Source of the DNA: Asticcacaulis sp. MM231
GTDB taxonomy: Bacteria > Pseudomonadota > Alphaproteobacteria > Caulobacterales > Caulobacteraceae
Assembly (NCBI RefSeq): GCF_964186625.1
Contig: NZ_OZ075108.1
Span: forward strand, 2,865,001 to 2,929,000
Direction of reading: 5' to 3'
DNA length: 64,000 bases
Made by a program: the position numbers and the translations under genes. The notes beneath the pieces were generated by a model that had not been told where the DNA came from, did no database searches, and saw only the letters and a program-made list of their open reading frames with translations. Position 1 is the stretch's first letter. Every line of letters begins with the position of its first letter. Shown piece by piece: positions 63,383-64,000 of this stretch.

Positions 63383-64000
63383 TTAGAAAAAAACCGGCGA
63401 CGGACGATCCGTGTCCATCTCGCGCTGCACCTGCATCAGTTCGCGCGTCTCGCCATGCAGCCGCACAGCCGTCAGAATGCCGCTGTAATAGACGCCGGTG
63501 TCGATGCCGATGCGCCAGCGCGTATTGACCGGCACCTTGTGCGGCGAATGGCCATGCACCACAACATATTCGCAGGCTTGATCGGCGCGCAGGAAACGGC
63601 CGCGGATATACATGAAGGTGGCGCCGTTCTGATCGGCCAGCGGCCGGTCCGGGTCCACACCGGCATGGACAAAAAGGTAATCCTCGGCCTGAAACGATGT
63701 CGGCATCGCCCGCAGCAGGGCCAGATGATCCGGATCCATCTTCGCCGCGAAATCCTGACGGACCGCCTGCCAGATGGCTTCCGAGTGCGCCATATAGGGC
63801 ATGGGCACGCCGTAGGAATCGAGCGTGGCCGCCCCGCCCCAGTCGCGCCAGGTGGTGCCGAATTCCGGCTCATCGAGGAAACGCAGCAGGGCCTCTTCGT
63901 GATTGCCCATCAGCGCCACCACATCGCACCACAGTGCCTTTTGCAGGCGCTGCACACGGTCCAGCACCTGACGCGACAAAGGTCCACGATCGATATAATC
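63383..64000 (-). CDS. Metallophosphoesterase (PPP-type serine/threonine phosphatase), 5' end outside window
   Basis: Partial: 205 residues from DYIDRGPL at the right edge. The PPP family blocks are present: (G)DYIDRGP, LMGNHEEALLRFL, LFVHAGVDPDRPL and VVHGHSPH, with Asp/His metal ligands. The C-terminus ends in a short ...TDRPSPVFF tail. It dephosphorylates proteins or small phosphates in the cytoplasm. The start and first motif (GDxHG) lie beyond 64000. Confidence 0.9.
   Translation of the reverse strand, partial: DYIDRGPLSRQVLDRVQRLQKALWCDVVALMGNHEEALLRFLDEPEFGTTWRDWGGAATLDSYGVPMPYMAHSEAIWQAVRQDFAAKMDPDHLALLRAMPTSFQAEDYLFVHAGVDPDRPLADQNGATFMYIRGRFLRADQACEYVVVHGHSPHKVPVNTRWRIGIDTGVYYSGILTAVRLHGETRELMQVQREMDTDRPSPVFF

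Overview
The window looks like chromosomal DNA of an alphaproteobacterium of the Caulobacterales, probably close to Asticcacaulis or Caulobacter (inference). The grounds are high-GC codon use, the recA-alaS-icd neighbourhood, a recA promoter with the alphaproteobacterial GTTC-N7-GTTC LexA box, many TonB/CAZyme-type exported proteins, and dispersed palindromic intergenic repeats. No database search was possible, so family names rest on motif and domain recognition.

Layout. 1-395: three evenly built minus-strand promoters firing off the left edge, probably toward an rRNA operon. 0.4-4 kb: CPBP protease, DUF3147, a hydrolase, trmJ and small membrane proteins, one with an in-frame amber codon. 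4-10 kb: icd, then three tandem CE2-type SGNH esterases flanking a zinc metallopeptidase. 10-17 kb: DUF2939, AEC transporter, SDR, alaS and recA. 17-30 kb: exported carbohydrate-active and peptidase-like genes (a frameshifted glycoside hydrolase, two DUF885 proteins, DUF1593, GH5), sodC, and a small zinc-ribbon gene under a LexA box. 30-36 kb: LysR/SRPBCC pair, typA, response regulator and histidine kinase. 36-40.8 kb: phoD, cyclophilin and a CE15 esterase. 40.88-43.46 kb: an IS701-like element inserted at the end of an IS630-like element. 43-49 kb: envelope and housekeeping genes, msrA and tRNA-Ser(GGA). 49-54 kb: TonB receptor, glpQ and GH27. 54-58.5 kb: a frameshifted triple-YbjQ gene, an AT-rich gene, and two LuxR solos around a small ORF. 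58-64 kb: SRAP, ClC channel, YoaK, a TetR-operator-SDR module and a partial phosphoesterase.

How the genes fit together. CE2, CE15, GH5, GH27 and the GH101-like protein suggest attack on plant polysaccharides. The TonB receptor, glpQ and phoD suggest scavenging of organic phosphate. recA and the gene at 26268-26657 share nearly identical LexA boxes.

The most interesting single locus is 26268-26739. It holds a textbook sigma-70 promoter overlapped by a LexA box, driving a 129-residue zinc-ribbon protein that ends in QLSLPL, the beta-clamp-binding motif known from Hda. Next are an 85-nt element with a terminator duplicated in two 3' UTRs (candidate small RNA), the LuxR-solo pair, and the TetR double operator. 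Four ORFs carry single-site lesions (TAG at 3845; indels near 18338, 47240 and 55309), so either real decay or base-calling errors must be considered.
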